DNA of 31,188 nt. It comes from Stomatobaculum sp. (GTDB taxonomy: Bacteria > Bacillota_A > Clostridia > Lachnospirales > Lachnospiraceae). Within the stretch, counting starts at the first letter, position 1. Each line of letters opens with the position of its first letter. A model generated the notes under the pieces. It was not told the DNA's origin and did not search any database. It was given only the letters and a program-made list of their open reading frames with translations. This document shows positions 1 to 8,192 of the stretch, in pieces. The DNA lies in assembly GCA_017449925.1 (NCBI GenBank), contig JAFSYO010000164.1:1-31188 (forward strand), read 5' to 3'. A program made the position numbers and the translations under genes.

Positions 1-1033
1 CCAGGCCGTTCAGCTCCAGATCCAGAAGTATCATCATGACTCGATCTGCAGGAAGTCCTGTTTCCCGGATGACAGCGTCCGGGAAACCGGGCTTTTCGTT
101 AAGCAGTTTCAGAATGCGCCGTTCCTCCGGCTTGAGTTTCTTTGTGCTTTTTCTCAGGTCCGGCATGTGCCTCGTTGTTTCCAGACCGATGTATTCCAGA
201 AGATCAGCAGCAGAAGTCAATATGGAGGCGCCGTCCCGGATCAGTTCGTTGCAGCCGCGGCTTAAGGGATCCGTGATGCGGCCCGGTACCGCAAAGACCG
301 TTTTCCCCTGATCCAACGCCTGTCCCACAGTGATCTGAGTCCCGGAACGGGGCCCTCTGGATTCGATGACCACCAGAACATCGCCCAAGGCTGCGATCAG
401 GCGGTTCCGGTCTGGAAAATTCATTTTTAACGGCGGAGTATCCGGCGGATATTCGCTGAGGATCCCGCCCTGGCCTTTTTCTGAAAGTCCCCGGAACAAT
501 TCATAGTTATCTGCGGGATAACAGATATTCACACCGCAGCCAAGCACGCCGTAGGAACGGCCGCCGGCGGTCACGGCTGCCGTCTGGGCCGCGCAGTCGA
601 TCCCCGCCGCAAGGCCGCTGATCACAGATACCCCGTGCCTTCCAAGTTCTTCTGAAAGATATTCCGCCATTCTGAGACCGTAGGACGACGCGTTCCTGCT
701 CCCGATCACCGCTGCGGAAGGTTTTTCCTCAGGCGGAAGCTCTCCTCTGACAAACAGCCATTCCGGCGGATCGTTGAGCGCTGCAAAACGGGCAGGCCAG
801 TCCGGATGTTCCGGCGTAAGGAAGCGGATGTCCTGTTCTGAAAGCCCGGAAAGAAATAACCGGGCCTTTGAAAAAGCATCCTCCGGATCCTCCAGCCAGT
901 CTTCCGGGGTGCGAAGCATTTCCCGGACCTTTTCCCGGCCCATGCCTCCGAGGCAGGCGACATGGGCCCGGAGGAGAGTGCTTTCCTGTTCCAGGTTTCG
1001 TTTCAGTTCTTCAATTCTTTTTCTGTCTGTCAT
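1..1033 (-). CDS. dprA: DNA processing protein DprA, 3' end cut by window edge
   Basis: This gene encodes DprA (Smf), which binds incoming single-stranded DNA during transformation and loads RecA on it. Translating the minus strand from the ATG at 1033 gives 344 codons without a stop before the left edge. The Rossmann-like core is clear: a GSR motif at residues 111-113, SGLAAGID at 139-146, a GCG segment and a CYP turn soon after, and the late 'PGR...GCNELIRDGA' block. A helix-turn-helix-like C-terminal region (KLKPEERRILKLL onward) is nearly complete, so only a short tail is probably missing. The start lies inside the end of comM (overlap 1011-1033), so the two are likely co-transcribed and coupled. 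The comM-dprA order is common in Clostridia; topA often follows, but it would lie outside this window. Confidence 0.96.
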   Translation of the reverse strand, partial: MTDRKRIEELKRNLEQESTLLRAHVACLGGMGREKVREMLRTPEDWLEDPEDAFSKARLFLSGLSEQDIRFLTPEHPDWPARFAALNDPPEWLFVRGELPPEEKPSAAVIGSRNASSYGLRMAEYLSEELGRHGVSVISGLAAGIDCAAQTAAVTAGGRSYGVLGCGVNICYPADNYELFRGLSEKGQGGILSEYPPDTPPLKMNFPDRNRLIAALGDVLVVIESRGPRSGTQITVGQALDQGKTVFAVPGRITDPLSRGCNELIRDGASILTSAADLLEYIGLETTRHMPDLRKSTKKLKPEERRILKLLNEKPGFPDAVIRETGLPADRVMMILLDLELNGL

Positions 1034-2591
1034 GGTATTTTCTCCTGATCCGCGCCGCTTCCGGCGCGGCATTCCAGTACTTGTTCTCAAGGGAGCGGAA
1101 AGCGATAGCCTCGCAGAGATCCTGGTGGCGGATGTCCGGAGCCCCCGCAAAATCCGCGGCAGTCCTCGCGACCCGCAGGATCTTGTGCAGAGCCCTGGCG
1201 GACATGCCGCTTTTTTCATAGACGGACTGAAGGAAGGTCCTTTCCGCCTCCGGCAGCGGGCAGAAAGCTTCGATCTGACCGGTATTCATCTCGCTGTTGA
1301 AACGGATCCCGCTGCTCCGGAATCGGTCCGCCTGGATCTGCCGGACCCGCTCCACCTCTTCGACAAGCTTCAGGCAGCTTTCTTCCTCCTGTTTACGGTT
1401 GAGATCTCCGAAGGCGACAGGAACTGTCTCGACACAGAGATCGATCCGGTCCAGCAGAGGCTTGGAGATCCGGCTGATGTAGGCGCGGACTTGCAGCTCA
1501 TTGCAGCGGCAGCGCTCCCGGTCAGGCCAGAACCCGCACCTGCAGGGATTCATTGCACAGACCAGCTGGAAGGAGGCGGGAAAGGTCACCGCACCGGACA
1601 CTCTTGAAATATGAATCTTTTTTTCTTCCAGTGGCTGCCGCAGGATATCCAAGGCGCCAGCTTTAAATTCGGGGAGTTCATCGAGAAAAAGTATCCCGTG
1701 ATCCGCCAGGGAAACTTCTCCGGGGACAGGGATCCTGCCGCCGCCGGAAAGGGCCTGGGGCGTAATGGTGTGATGAGGGCTGCGAAATGGACGGCGTCGG
1801 ATAAAAGGTTCCTCCGGGTCCAGAAGACCGGAGATGCTGTAGATCCGCGTCAGTTCCAGACGTTCCTCCGTGGTCATTCCCGGAAGAATGGAGGGAAGCC
1901 TGGAGGCGAGCATGGTCTTCCCTGTCCCGGCGGGGCCGATATACAGGATATTGTGGCGTCCGCCGGCAGCGAGAAGCGTGGCCCGTTTGGCAAGCTCCTG
2001 TCCGCAGATACCTGAAAAGCCCTGGGCCGGGGGCTGTTTTTCTGAAGGTTCTTTATAGATCGCCGGCGCGGGTAGGGGCCGCTCCCCAGTCAGATACTCC
2101 AGAAGCTCCGGAAGGGACGATACACCGTAACAGGAGATCCCCTCCACGACGCTGCCTTCCCGGAGATTGCCTTTGGGAATAAAACAGCGCGTCAGGCCTG
2201 CTTCCCGGGCAGCGCTGACCATGGCGATGACGCCGTTGACAGAAAGGACCTCCCCGCCGAGGGACAGTTCTCCGGCAAAGAGCGTCCCCTCCGCGGAGGT
2301 GTCCGGAATGTATCCGTAGGCACCCAGGAGTGCCGCTGCCACCGGCAGGTCATAGGCGCAGCCTTCTTTCTTTATATCACCGGGGGAAAGACTGATGGTG
2401 ACGTGACGGGGCTCCAGACGGATCCCGGCGTTCGCGATGGCGGTGCGGACCCTGTCCGAGGACTCCCGCACAGACTGGGCAAGAGAACCGATAAATGAGA
2501 TCTGGGGAAATCCGTTTTCCACATCCGCTTCACAGCAGACCGGAAAACCTTCCGTACCGCACAGGCCGGCCCCGAAGGTTTTAAACAGCAT
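1011..2591 (-). CDS. comM: ComM/YifB family Mg-chelatase-like AAA+ ATPase
   Basis: This 526-residue protein belongs to the ComM/YifB family. In bacteria where it has been studied, ComM is a hexameric helicase that promotes branch migration during integration of transforming DNA. The domain order is a Lon-protease-like N-terminal domain (about 1-170), the AAA+ chelatase-like core with Walker A GPAGTGKT at 219-226 and Walker B LFLDE at 301-305, then a cysteine-rich NPCRCG segment and a C-terminal helical domain. The length fits the family. The ATG at 2591 is preceded by an AAAGGAG Shine-Dalgarno that lies in the 3' arm of a hairpin (2599-2618), which may limit translation. A promoter is predicted at 2688-2716. 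The gene overlaps the downstream dprA by 23 bases. Confidence 0.96.
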   Translation of the reverse strand: MLFKTFGAGLCGTEGFPVCCEADVENGFPQISFIGSLAQSVRESSDRVRTAIANAGIRLEPRHVTISLSPGDIKKEGCAYDLPVAAALLGAYGYIPDTSAEGTLFAGELSLGGEVLSVNGVIAMVSAAREAGLTRCFIPKGNLREGSVVEGISCYGVSSLPELLEYLTGERPLPAPAIYKEPSEKQPPAQGFSGICGQELAKRATLLAAGGRHNILYIGPAGTGKTMLASRLPSILPGMTTEERLELTRIYSISGLLDPEEPFIRRRPFRSPHHTITPQALSGGGRIPVPGEVSLADHGILFLDELPEFKAGALDILRQPLEEKKIHISRVSGAVTFPASFQLVCAMNPCRCGFWPDRERCRCNELQVRAYISRISKPLLDRIDLCVETVPVAFGDLNRKQEEESCLKLVEEVERVRQIQADRFRSSGIRFNSEMNTGQIEAFCPLPEAERTFLQSVYEKSGMSARALHKILRVARTAADFAGAPDIRHQDLCEAIAFRSLENKYWNAAPEAARIRRKYHDRQKKN

Positions 2592-2598
2592 GACAAAA

Positions 2599-2618
2599 AC
2601 TCCTTTCGAGAAAGGAGT
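2599..2618 (-). promoter_or_regulatory. Hairpin containing the comM ribosome binding site
   Basis: In the comM transcript the arms ACTCCTTT and AAAGGAGT pair perfectly over 8 bp around a CTCG loop. The second arm contains the Shine-Dalgarno AAAGGAG, and the stem is followed by a run of five T residues just before the ATG. It could hide the ribosome binding site, act as a weak intrinsic terminator, or both. The pairing is seen directly; the regulatory role is inferred. Confidence 0.55.
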
Positions 2619-2687
2619 GTGCGCGCAATTCAGTCGGGGGATTAATAGAGATCAGCAGAAATGATCGGAATTCGGTCCGATGAGGAT

Positions 2688-2716
2688 ATTTTAGTTCCGG
2701 CGCTGAGGTTTTGCAA
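2688..2716 (-). promoter_or_regulatory. Predicted sigma-A promoter for comM-dprA
   Basis: Reading the minus strand, a TTGCAA -35 box (2716-2711) is separated by 17 bp from a TAAAAT -10 box (2693-2688). Transcription would start near 2681, giving a leader of about 90 bases before the comM ATG. The -35 box is only 8 bp from the -35 box of the divergent yicC promoter. Confidence 0.65.
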
Positions 2717-2724
2717 GCAGATGT

Positions 2725-2753
2725 TTGACTTGAAATCCACAATGCTCTATAAT
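2725..2753 (+). promoter_or_regulatory. Predicted sigma-A promoter for the yicC operon
   Basis: A TTGACT -35 box (2725-2730) and a perfect TATAAT -10 box (2748-2753) are separated by 17 bp. The expected start near 2760 leaves a short leader with the AGGAGGG Shine-Dalgarno at 2776-2782 before the yicC ATG. This is the only strong promoter seen ahead of the operon that runs to about 8171. Confidence 0.85.
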
Positions 2754-2788
2754 GTTTTAGATTAAGGGTCGTTTCAGGAGGGATCATT

Positions 2789-3670
2789 ATGCACATCCGC
2801 AGCATGACCGGTTATGGAAGGTCGGAAGCACTTACAGAGGAATACAGGCTGGTCGTCGAGATCAAATCCGTCAACCACCGTTTCCTGGATCTGAATATCC
2901 GTATGCCGCGGCTGTTCAACCGGTTCGAAGCATCGATCCGTTCTCTTCTGAAAAGCTACATCGAACGCGGAAAAGTAGATCTCTACATCACTTACGAGGA
3001 TTATGCCAAAGGGGAGAGCGGCCTGAAATACAACCGCATCCTGGCAGGCAAATACCTTGAATACTGCAGGGAGATGTGCCGGGAATTCGGCATTGAAGAC
3101 GATATCCGGGTCTCTGCTCTTGCCCGTTTTCCCGACGTTTTTTCCATGGACGCCGAGGAGATCGACGAGGATAAACTGTGGGCGGAACTGGAGCAGGGCC
3201 TGAAGGATGCCTGCGTTTCTTTTGTGGAGGCGCGGAGAAGAGAAGGCGAAAACCTCAGGAGCGATATTCTGGGGAAGCTTTCCGATATGCGGGAAGCGCT
3301 TTCTGTCATCGAGACCAAGGCCCCGGAGATCCTCCAGGAATACCGTACAAATCTTCGCCAGAAGGTGGCGGATCTTCTCGGAGAAGCCTCCCTGGATGAG
3401 AACCGCATCGCCCAGGAGGTGACGATCTACGCGGACCGCATCTGCGTCGACGAGGAGATGGTACGTCTCCACAGCCACATCGACACGATGGAAAAGGATC
3501 TTAAAGCCGGCGGGACCATCGGAAGAAAGCTGGATTTCCTTGCCCAGGAGATGAACCGCGAAGCCAATACGACCTTGAGCAAATCTACGGATCTTACTGT
3601 GGCGGACAACGCCATTTTCCTGAAGACTACCATCGAAAAGATCAGGGAACAGATCCAGAATATTGAGTGA
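2789..3670 (+). CDS. YicC/YloC family endoribonuclease
   Basis: The 293-residue product matches the YicC (YloC in Bacillus) family throughout. It opens with the typical SMTGYGR segment, contains the SVNHRFLDLNIRMPR block near residues 28-42, and ends with the conserved DUF1732 signature, including the FLAQEMNREANT region and the IREQIQNIE terminus. Family members have been shown to be endoribonucleases acting on small or messenger RNAs; the substrate here is unknown. The ATG is preceded by AGGAGGG with 6 bases of spacing and by a consensus promoter. It heads the operon with gmk and rpoZ, an order widely conserved in Firmicutes, although no remA gene lies between yicC and gmk here. Confidence 0.96.
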   Translation: MHIRSMTGYGRSEALTEEYRLVVEIKSVNHRFLDLNIRMPRLFNRFEASIRSLLKSYIERGKVDLYITYEDYAKGESGLKYNRILAGKYLEYCREMCREFGIEDDIRVSALARFPDVFSMDAEEIDEDKLWAELEQGLKDACVSFVEARRREGENLRSDILGKLSDMREALSVIETKAPEILQEYRTNLRQKVADLLGEASLDENRIAQEVTIYADRICVDEEMVRLHSHIDTMEKDLKAGGTIGRKLDFLAQEMNREANTTLSKSTDLTVADNAIFLKTTIEKIREQIQNIE

Positions 3671-3702
3671 ACCGGCAGCAATCATCATCACAGGGAGTAA
3701 AA

Positions 3703-4332
3703 ATGACAGAAAAGGGACTTCTGGTCGTCCTGTCCGGCTTTTCGGGCGCGGGAAAGGGGACGCTGGTCAAAGAGCTTCTGCGGCGCTATCCGGAGGAGTA
3801 TGCTTTATCGGTATCCGCCACGACACGTCAGCCAAGGGCAGGAGAGACCGACGGCACGGATTACTTTTTTGTGACGAAGGAACGTTTTGAGGAACTGATC
3901 AGAACAAACGGCCTGGTAGAATACGCCTGCTACGTCGGCAATTATTACGGGACGCCGAGAGAGTATGTGGACCGCCAGAGAACGCTCGGGAAGGATGTCC
4001 TTTTAGAGATCGAGATCCAGGGGGCCCTGAAAATACGGGAGACCTATCCGGAAGCAATCCTGATCTTCATCGCGCCGCCGGACGCGGACACCCTTGCCGC
4101 ACGGCTCAGCGGACGCGGCACCGAGACTTCGGAGCAGATCGCCGGGCGGCTGCACAGGGCGGCAGAGGAGAGCCGCTGTATGCAGGATTATGACTATCTC
4201 CTCATCAACGATGATCTTGACAGGACTGTGGAAAGACTGCATGACCTGATCTCTGTGCAGCACTGCAGGATGGAACTGAACCGGCGGACAGCCGAACAGC
4301 TTTCCGCAGATCTTTCCAGGTACTTATCTTAA
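3703..4332 (+). CDS. gmk: Guanylate kinase
   Basis: Guanylate kinase phosphorylates GMP (and dGMP) to GDP with ATP in the cytoplasm. The 209-residue product has the P-loop GFSGAGKGT near its N-terminus. It also has the GMP-binding segment (SVSATTRQPRAGETDGTDYFFV), the YGTPREYV region, and the LEIEIQGALKIR block typical of the family. An in-frame ATG exists further upstream at 3667, but the ATG at 3703 has an AGGGAG Shine-Dalgarno at 3692-3697 with ideal spacing and gives the usual family N-terminus, so it is preferred. The gene follows yicC closely and is followed by rpoZ, as in many Firmicutes. Confidence 0.97.
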   Translation: MTEKGLLVVLSGFSGAGKGTLVKELLRRYPEEYALSVSATTRQPRAGETDGTDYFFVTKERFEELIRTNGLVEYACYVGNYYGTPREYVDRQRTLGKDVLLEIEIQGALKIRETYPEAILIFIAPPDADTLAARLSGRGTETSEQIAGRLHRAAEESRCMQDYDYLLINDDLDRTVERLHDLISVQHCRMELNRRTAEQLSADLSRYLS

Positions 4333-4348
4333 GGAGGAACCGAATTAA

Positions 4349-4627
4349 ATGTTGCATCCGTCTTATTCTGAAATCATCAAAGCTGTGAACAGCGAGGTCG
4401 AGCCGGGCGAACAGCCCGTGGTGCAGAGCCGTTATTCCATCGTGATCGCGACGGCAAAGCGCGCCCGCCAGCTGATCAACGGAGAGGAGGCGGCCGTTCC
4501 CTCTTATGGGAAGAAGGCTCTTTCCGTCGCCATCGAGGAGCTTTATAAAGGGAAAGTAAAAATCGTCAACGAGGATGAGGAGGAGATTCCCGCCGGCCAG
4601 GATGAGGAAGCGCTGATCACAGAATGA
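4349..4627 (+). CDS. rpoZ: RNA polymerase omega subunit
   Basis: This 92-residue protein is the omega subunit, which helps assemble the RNA polymerase core by chaperoning beta-prime. The characteristic SRYSIVIATAKRARQLINGE segment lies at about residues 27-46. It is followed by the KALSVAIEELYKGKV segment and an acidic tail, a normal length for the family. An AAGGAGG Shine-Dalgarno lies at 4331-4337. The stop codon overlaps the start of rimO in an ATGA arrangement, which suggests translational coupling. Confidence 0.96.
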   Translation: MLHPSYSEIIKAVNSEVEPGEQPVVQSRYSIVIATAKRARQLINGEEAAVPSYGKKALSVAIEELYKGKVKIVNEDEEEIPAGQDEEALITE

Positions 4628-5946
4628 AGATCTGTATGATTTCCCTCGGCTGCGACAAGAACCTGGTGGATTCCGAGATGATGCTGGGTTTTTTGAGCAG
4701 GGAGGATGTTTCCTTCACTGATGACACTGAAGAAGCCGACGTGGTGATCATAAACACCTGCTGTTTTATCCTCGACGCGAAGGATGAAAGCATCCGGACC
4801 ATCCTGGACGCGGCGGAACTTAAAAAGGACGGCGGACTGAAGGCCCTCGTCGTGACGGGATGCATGGCGGAACGCTACCGCTCGGAGATCCTGAAGGAGA
4901 TCCCGGAAGTAGACGCGGTGGTGGGCACTACCGCCTACGATGCCATTGCGGAGGTCCTTCAGAAAGTGCTGGACGGAGAGCGGGTGGAAATCTTCCAGCC
5001 GGCGGACCGGCTGACACCGGTCTCGGAACAGAGAAAACTTTCCGCCCTTCACTATACCGGATACTTAAAGATCGCTGAAGGCTGCGACAAGCACTGCACT
5101 TACTGCGCGATCCCTTCCATGAGAGGACACTACAGGAGTTATCCCATGGAGGTGCTGGTCGACCAGGCGAAGAGGCTTGCGGAGTCGGGCGTGAAGGAGC
5201 TGATCCTGGTAGCCCAGGAGACCACCGTCTACGGTGTGGACCTGTACGGGAAAAAGAAACTCCCCACACTGCTCAGGAAACTCTGCAGGATCGGCGGGAT
5301 CCGCTGGATCCGCATCCTGTACTGCTATCCGGAGGAGATCACGGAAGACCTGATTTCCTGCATGGCAAAGGAGAAAAAGATCTGCCGCTATCTGGATCTT
5401 CCGATCCAGCACGCCAGCGACAGGATCCTTAAGCTTATGGGAAGGCGCACCACCAGAAAGGACCTGGAGCGGATCGTGAACAGGCTGCGGGAAGCAGTTC
5501 CTGATATCACTCTGCGCACCACCCTGATCAGCGGGTTCCCTGGAGAGACGGAGGCGGATCACGAAGATCTGCTCCGTTTTGTCGATGAAATGCGTTTCGA
5601 TCACCTGGGGGTATTTCCTTACTCCAGGGAGGAGGGCACGCCGGCAGCAAAATACCCGGGGCAGGTGCCCGCCAGGATCAAAAAGAAACGCAGGAATGCC
5701 CTGATGCGCCTGCAGCAGAGGATCTCCGCGGAAAGACTGCGGGAAAAGATCGGTACAGTGACGGAAGTCCTCGTGGAAGGAAGACTTCCGGAAGAAGATG
5801 TATATATTGGCAGAACCTCTATGGACGCGCCGGATGTGGACGGCTACCTGTTCTTTACGGCGCCTTATGAACTGATGTCGGGAGCCTTCGTTAAAGTGAA
5901 GGTGACTGAAGCATCTGAATATGATCTGAAGGGTGAAATGATATGA
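4624..5946 (+). CDS. rimO: Ribosomal protein S12 methylthiotransferase RimO
   Basis: RimO is a radical-SAM enzyme with two 4Fe-4S clusters; it adds a methylthio group to a conserved aspartate of ribosomal protein S12. The 440-residue product has the N-terminal cluster cysteines C10 (SLGCDKNLVDSE), C46 and C80. The radical-SAM motif follows as C154-x3-C158-x2-C161 (CDKHCTYC), and a C-terminal TRAM-type segment completes it. SLGCDKNLVDSE and the IPSMRGHYRS sequence after the motif favour RimO over MiaB. It overlaps rpoZ by 4 bases at the start and pgsA by 4 bases at the end. Confidence 0.95.
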   Translation: MKICMISLGCDKNLVDSEMMLGFLSREDVSFTDDTEEADVVIINTCCFILDAKDESIRTILDAAELKKDGGLKALVVTGCMAERYRSEILKEIPEVDAVVGTTAYDAIAEVLQKVLDGERVEIFQPADRLTPVSEQRKLSALHYTGYLKIAEGCDKHCTYCAIPSMRGHYRSYPMEVLVDQAKRLAESGVKELILVAQETTVYGVDLYGKKKLPTLLRKLCRIGGIRWIRILYCYPEEITEDLISCMAKEKKICRYLDLPIQHASDRILKLMGRRTTRKDLERIVNRLREAVPDITLRTTLISGFPGETEADHEDLLRFVDEMRFDHLGVFPYSREEGTPAAKYPGQVPARIKKKRRNALMRLQQRISAERLREKIGTVTEVLVEGRLPEEDVYIGRTSMDAPDVDGYLFFTAPYELMSGAFVKVKVTEASEYDLKGEMI

Positions 5947-6494
5947 CTTGGACACTGCCGAACAAACTGACAATGCTTCGTATTATCCTGGTGCCGTTTT
6001 TTGTGGCGGCGCTCCTGATTCAGAACGGTGAGGTCTCTGCGCTTCGCATGACAGCGCTGGTGCTGTTCCTCATCGCCAGCCTGACGGACCTTCTGGATGG
6101 AAAGATCGCCAGAAAGTATAATCTCGTCACGAATTTCGGAAAATTTATGGATCCGCTGGCGGATAAGCTCCTGGTCTGCTCCGCGCTGATCTGTCTGGTA
6201 CAGCTAGGACAGCTTCCTGCCTGGGTCGTGATCATCATCATCAGCCGCGAGTTCATCATCAGCGGATTCCGTCTGGTGGCCGCCGACCAGGGCGTCGTGA
6301 TCGCGGCAAGCATGTGGGGAAAATCCAAAACAGTGAGCCAGATGATCAGTATCGTTCTGCTGATCCTCAATCTGAAGCAGCCGCCGTTCCCGATCCTCAC
6401 GGCAATCTCGGTCCCCGTCATGACCATTCTTACCATCGTTTCGCTGCTTGATTATCTGATGAAAAACAAGCAGGTACTGGAGGAGAAACACTGA
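5943..6494 (+). CDS. pgsA: CDP-diacylglycerol--glycerol-3-phosphate 3-phosphatidyltransferase
   Basis: This membrane enzyme makes phosphatidylglycerol phosphate from CDP-diacylglycerol and glycerol-3-phosphate, the committed step to phosphatidylglycerol. The 183-residue product carries the complete CDP-alcohol phosphotransferase motif, with D49, D52-G53, A56-R57, G66, D70 and D74 all present. It has several hydrophobic segments, and its start (LPNKLTMLRI) is typical of PgsA. The ATG lies within the rimO stop region (ATGATATGA), so translation is probably coupled. The order rimO-pgsA is common in Clostridia. Confidence 0.95.
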   Translation: MTWTLPNKLTMLRIILVPFFVAALLIQNGEVSALRMTALVLFLIASLTDLLDGKIARKYNLVTNFGKFMDPLADKLLVCSALICLVQLGQLPAWVVIIIISREFIISGFRLVAADQGVVIAASMWGKSKTVSQMISIVLLILNLKQPPFPILTAISVPVMTILTIVSLLDYLMKNKQVLEEKH

Positions 6495-6495
6495 A

Positions 6496-6813
6496 ATGCG
6501 CTGGTTCCCGAGACTTTACACCGGACCCATGGCGGCATCGTCCCGTTACAGCATCATCCAGGGCTTAAGAGCGGGAAAGTCCATGCCGTCCCTTTATGTG
6601 ATCACGCGGGCTGTGGATTCCGACGGGATCCTGGATATCTACCGCAGCGCCGAATTCCAGAAAAGAAAAGTCCGGGAAGCGGATCCGATGATCCTCGGGC
6701 TCGCGCTGACCAGAGATGAGGCTTTTGAAGTAGCACGGAACATTATCGACGATCTGTACCGTAAGAACGGAGACTTTGATATCGATGCTTTCTGTAATTC
6801 CAGTCATACTTAA
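6496..6813 (+). CDS. Small conserved-type protein of unknown function
   Basis: The 105-residue product is not a family whose function I recognise. It is soluble by composition, has no signal peptide or membrane segment, and contains two cohesive blocks: a basic N-terminus (RWFPRLYTGPMAASSRYSII) and a region with the pattern of alternating strands and helices (SLYVITRAVDSDGILDIYRS, then a helical ILGLALTRDEAFEVARNIIDDLY). A strong GGAGGAG lies at 6479-6485, 10 bases before the ATG. It sits 1 base after pgsA, and its end overlaps the next gene, so it belongs to the operon and is probably expressed. Confidence 0.8.
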   Translation: MRWFPRLYTGPMAASSRYSIIQGLRAGKSMPSLYVITRAVDSDGILDIYRSAEFQKRKVREADPMILGLALTRDEAFEVARNIIDDLYRKNGDFDIDAFCNSSHT

Positions 6814-7786
6814 ATATGTCGGGATCCTGCTCCTTTTCCTTCTGGTCCTGCTTCTGATCCTTCTTCTGCTGCTTCTGTTCGTGCCGGTACGGTATAGCGG
6901 CAGAGGCATTTATGAGAATGCTCCGGAGGCAGAGATCCGCGTCAGCTGGCTGCTGAAGCTGGTAAGGTTCACCCTGAACTACAAAGACGGGATCGACGCG
7001 GAAGCGCGTCTTGGTTTTCTGAAGCTCTGGTCCATGAAGACCGGAGGGAAAGAAAGCGGAGAGGACAATGCGCAGGAAGAATATTCAGACGCGGAACTTG
7101 AGGAAGCTCTGGAAGAAGAATTTCCGGAAGAAGTGACCACAGAGACTGTCCAGCCGGAAAAAACGGTCCAGCAGACCGGGTCACTCCAGCAAACGGAAGC
7201 TATCCAGCAGACGGAAACTATCCAGGAGACACGTCCGGAGGAGATTCCCGCAGAATTCACTGCTCCGCAGGAATCATCTGCGGCTGAAGCAGAGACCGTC
7301 AGCCCGCCCCGGCCGAAAAAGAAAAAGAAGTATGCAGGTACTCCCGAGACCCTTGATGAAAAGTTCGAAAAGGTCATGAATAAGGTGTACGGCGTTACGG
7401 ACAAGATCGATGAAGGGATCGCCTTTCTGAATGAAACTAGTACGAAACGGCTTCTCCTTCTTCTGAAAAAGAAGCTGTTCCGGCTTCTGAGGGAGATCTG
7501 TCCCAGGGATTACGGAGGCGAAGTACGGTTCGGGTTCAACGATCCCTTTACCACGGGGCAGGCAACTTCTGCCGCCGCCATCCTGTATCCGGTCTACCGG
7601 GACAGGATCCATGTGGAACCGAGATTTGACAGGGAAGAGCTCTTCGCTGACCTCTCCCTGAAGGGACACATCCGCCTGTTTCCTTTTGCGGCAGCTGCCG
7701 CACAGATCTGGTTCAACCGCGATTTTCAAACTGTATTCAAGCGGATAAAAAACCGCAAAAAAGATGATGGAGGTAAGCATGGCTGA
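6785..7786 (+). CDS. DUF2953 family membrane protein (YtfI-like)
   Basis: The product of about 333 residues begins with a long leucine-rich transmembrane segment (about residues 4-32) followed by FVPVRY, the usual opening of DUF2953 proteins. The central region is acidic and glutamine-rich with a hexapeptide repeat (7148-7237), and the C-terminal domain has the DUF2953 pattern (RDYGGEVRFGFNDPFTTGQ). In Bacillus the related ytfI lies next to ytfJ, and here too the gene is followed by a YtfJ-type gene, which supports the assignment. The molecular function is unknown. The start is uncertain: a TTG at 6776 is the alternative to the ATG at 6785, and both overlap the previous gene. Confidence 0.85.
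   Translation: MLSVIPVILKYVGILLLFLLVLLLILLLLLLFVPVRYSGRGIYENAPEAEIRVSWLLKLVRFTLNYKDGIDAEARLGFLKLWSMKTGGKESGEDNAQEEYSDAELEEALEEEFPEEVTTETVQPEKTVQQTGSLQQTEAIQQTETIQETRPEEIPAEFTAPQESSAAEAETVSPPRPKKKKKYAGTPETLDEKFEKVMNKVYGVTDKIDEGIAFLNETSTKRLLLLLKKKLFRLLREICPRDYGGEVRFGFNDPFTTGQATSAAAILYPVYRDRIHVEPRFDREELFADLSLKGHIRLFPFAAAAAQIWFNRDFQTVFKRIKNRKKDDGGKHG
7148..7237 (+). repeat. 18-bp in-frame tandem repeat in the DUF2953 gene
   Basis: Five consecutive 18-bp units encode hexapeptides of the pattern V/L/I-Q-Q-T-E-x: VQPEKT, VQQTGS, LQQTEA, IQQTET and IQETRP. The first and last units are more diverged. The repeat lies in a low-complexity linker between the membrane anchor and the C-terminal domain. Confidence 0.75.
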
Positions 7787-8171
7787 AAATAAGTTTTCTG
7801 CAACGGCAGAAGCCCTCTTCAAGGGAATGAGCAACTTTATCAATACAAAGACTGTGGTCGGAGAACCGCAGCAGATCGGCGATGCCATCATCATCCCCTT
7901 TGTGGATGTCTCCTGCGGTATGGCGGCAGGTTCTTTCACCGGCAGCAAGGACAACGGCGCCGGCGGAATGAATACCAAGATGTCTCCCTCCGCTGTCCTG
8001 ATCATCCAGAACGGCGTCACCAAGCTGGTGACAGTCAAAGGGCAGGATGCGGTGACGAAGGCTCTGGATATGGTGCCCGAAGTGATCAACCGTTTTACTG
8101 CAGAGTCCAAGATCTCTCCGGAAGCGAAGGCCGCCGCGAAAAGAATTGCAAAAGAGGGAGAGAAGGCTTAA
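7779..8171 (+). CDS. GerW/YtfJ family protein
   Basis: The 130-residue product matches the GerW (YtfJ) family by its overall pattern: an N-terminal helix with ALFKGM, the TVVGEPQQIGDAIIIPFVDVSCGM segment, a glycine-rich GSKDNGAGGMNTKMSP stretch and the VLIIQNGVTKLV block. In Bacillus the protein is made during sporulation and affects spore germination, but relatives exist outside confirmed spore formers, so the role here is uncertain. The ATG at 7779 is chosen over one at 7764 because a GGAGG Shine-Dalgarno sits directly before it. It overlaps the DUF2953 gene by 8 bases and is the last gene before a strong terminator. Confidence 0.88.
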   Translation: MAENKFSATAEALFKGMSNFINTKTVVGEPQQIGDAIIIPFVDVSCGMAAGSFTGSKDNGAGGMNTKMSPSAVLIIQNGVTKLVTVKGQDAVTKALDMVPEVINRFTAESKISPEAKAAAKRIAKEGEKA

Positions 8172-8192
8172 AGAATCGATTTAAAGCAAACA

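Noticed and set aside
774..1607. A 277-codon plus-strand frame opposite dprA and comM
   Set aside because: Both minus-strand genes have full family motifs, while this frame gives a low-complexity translation.
2774..3691. A 305-codon open frame opposite yicC
   Set aside because: Antisense shadow of a clear YicC family gene.
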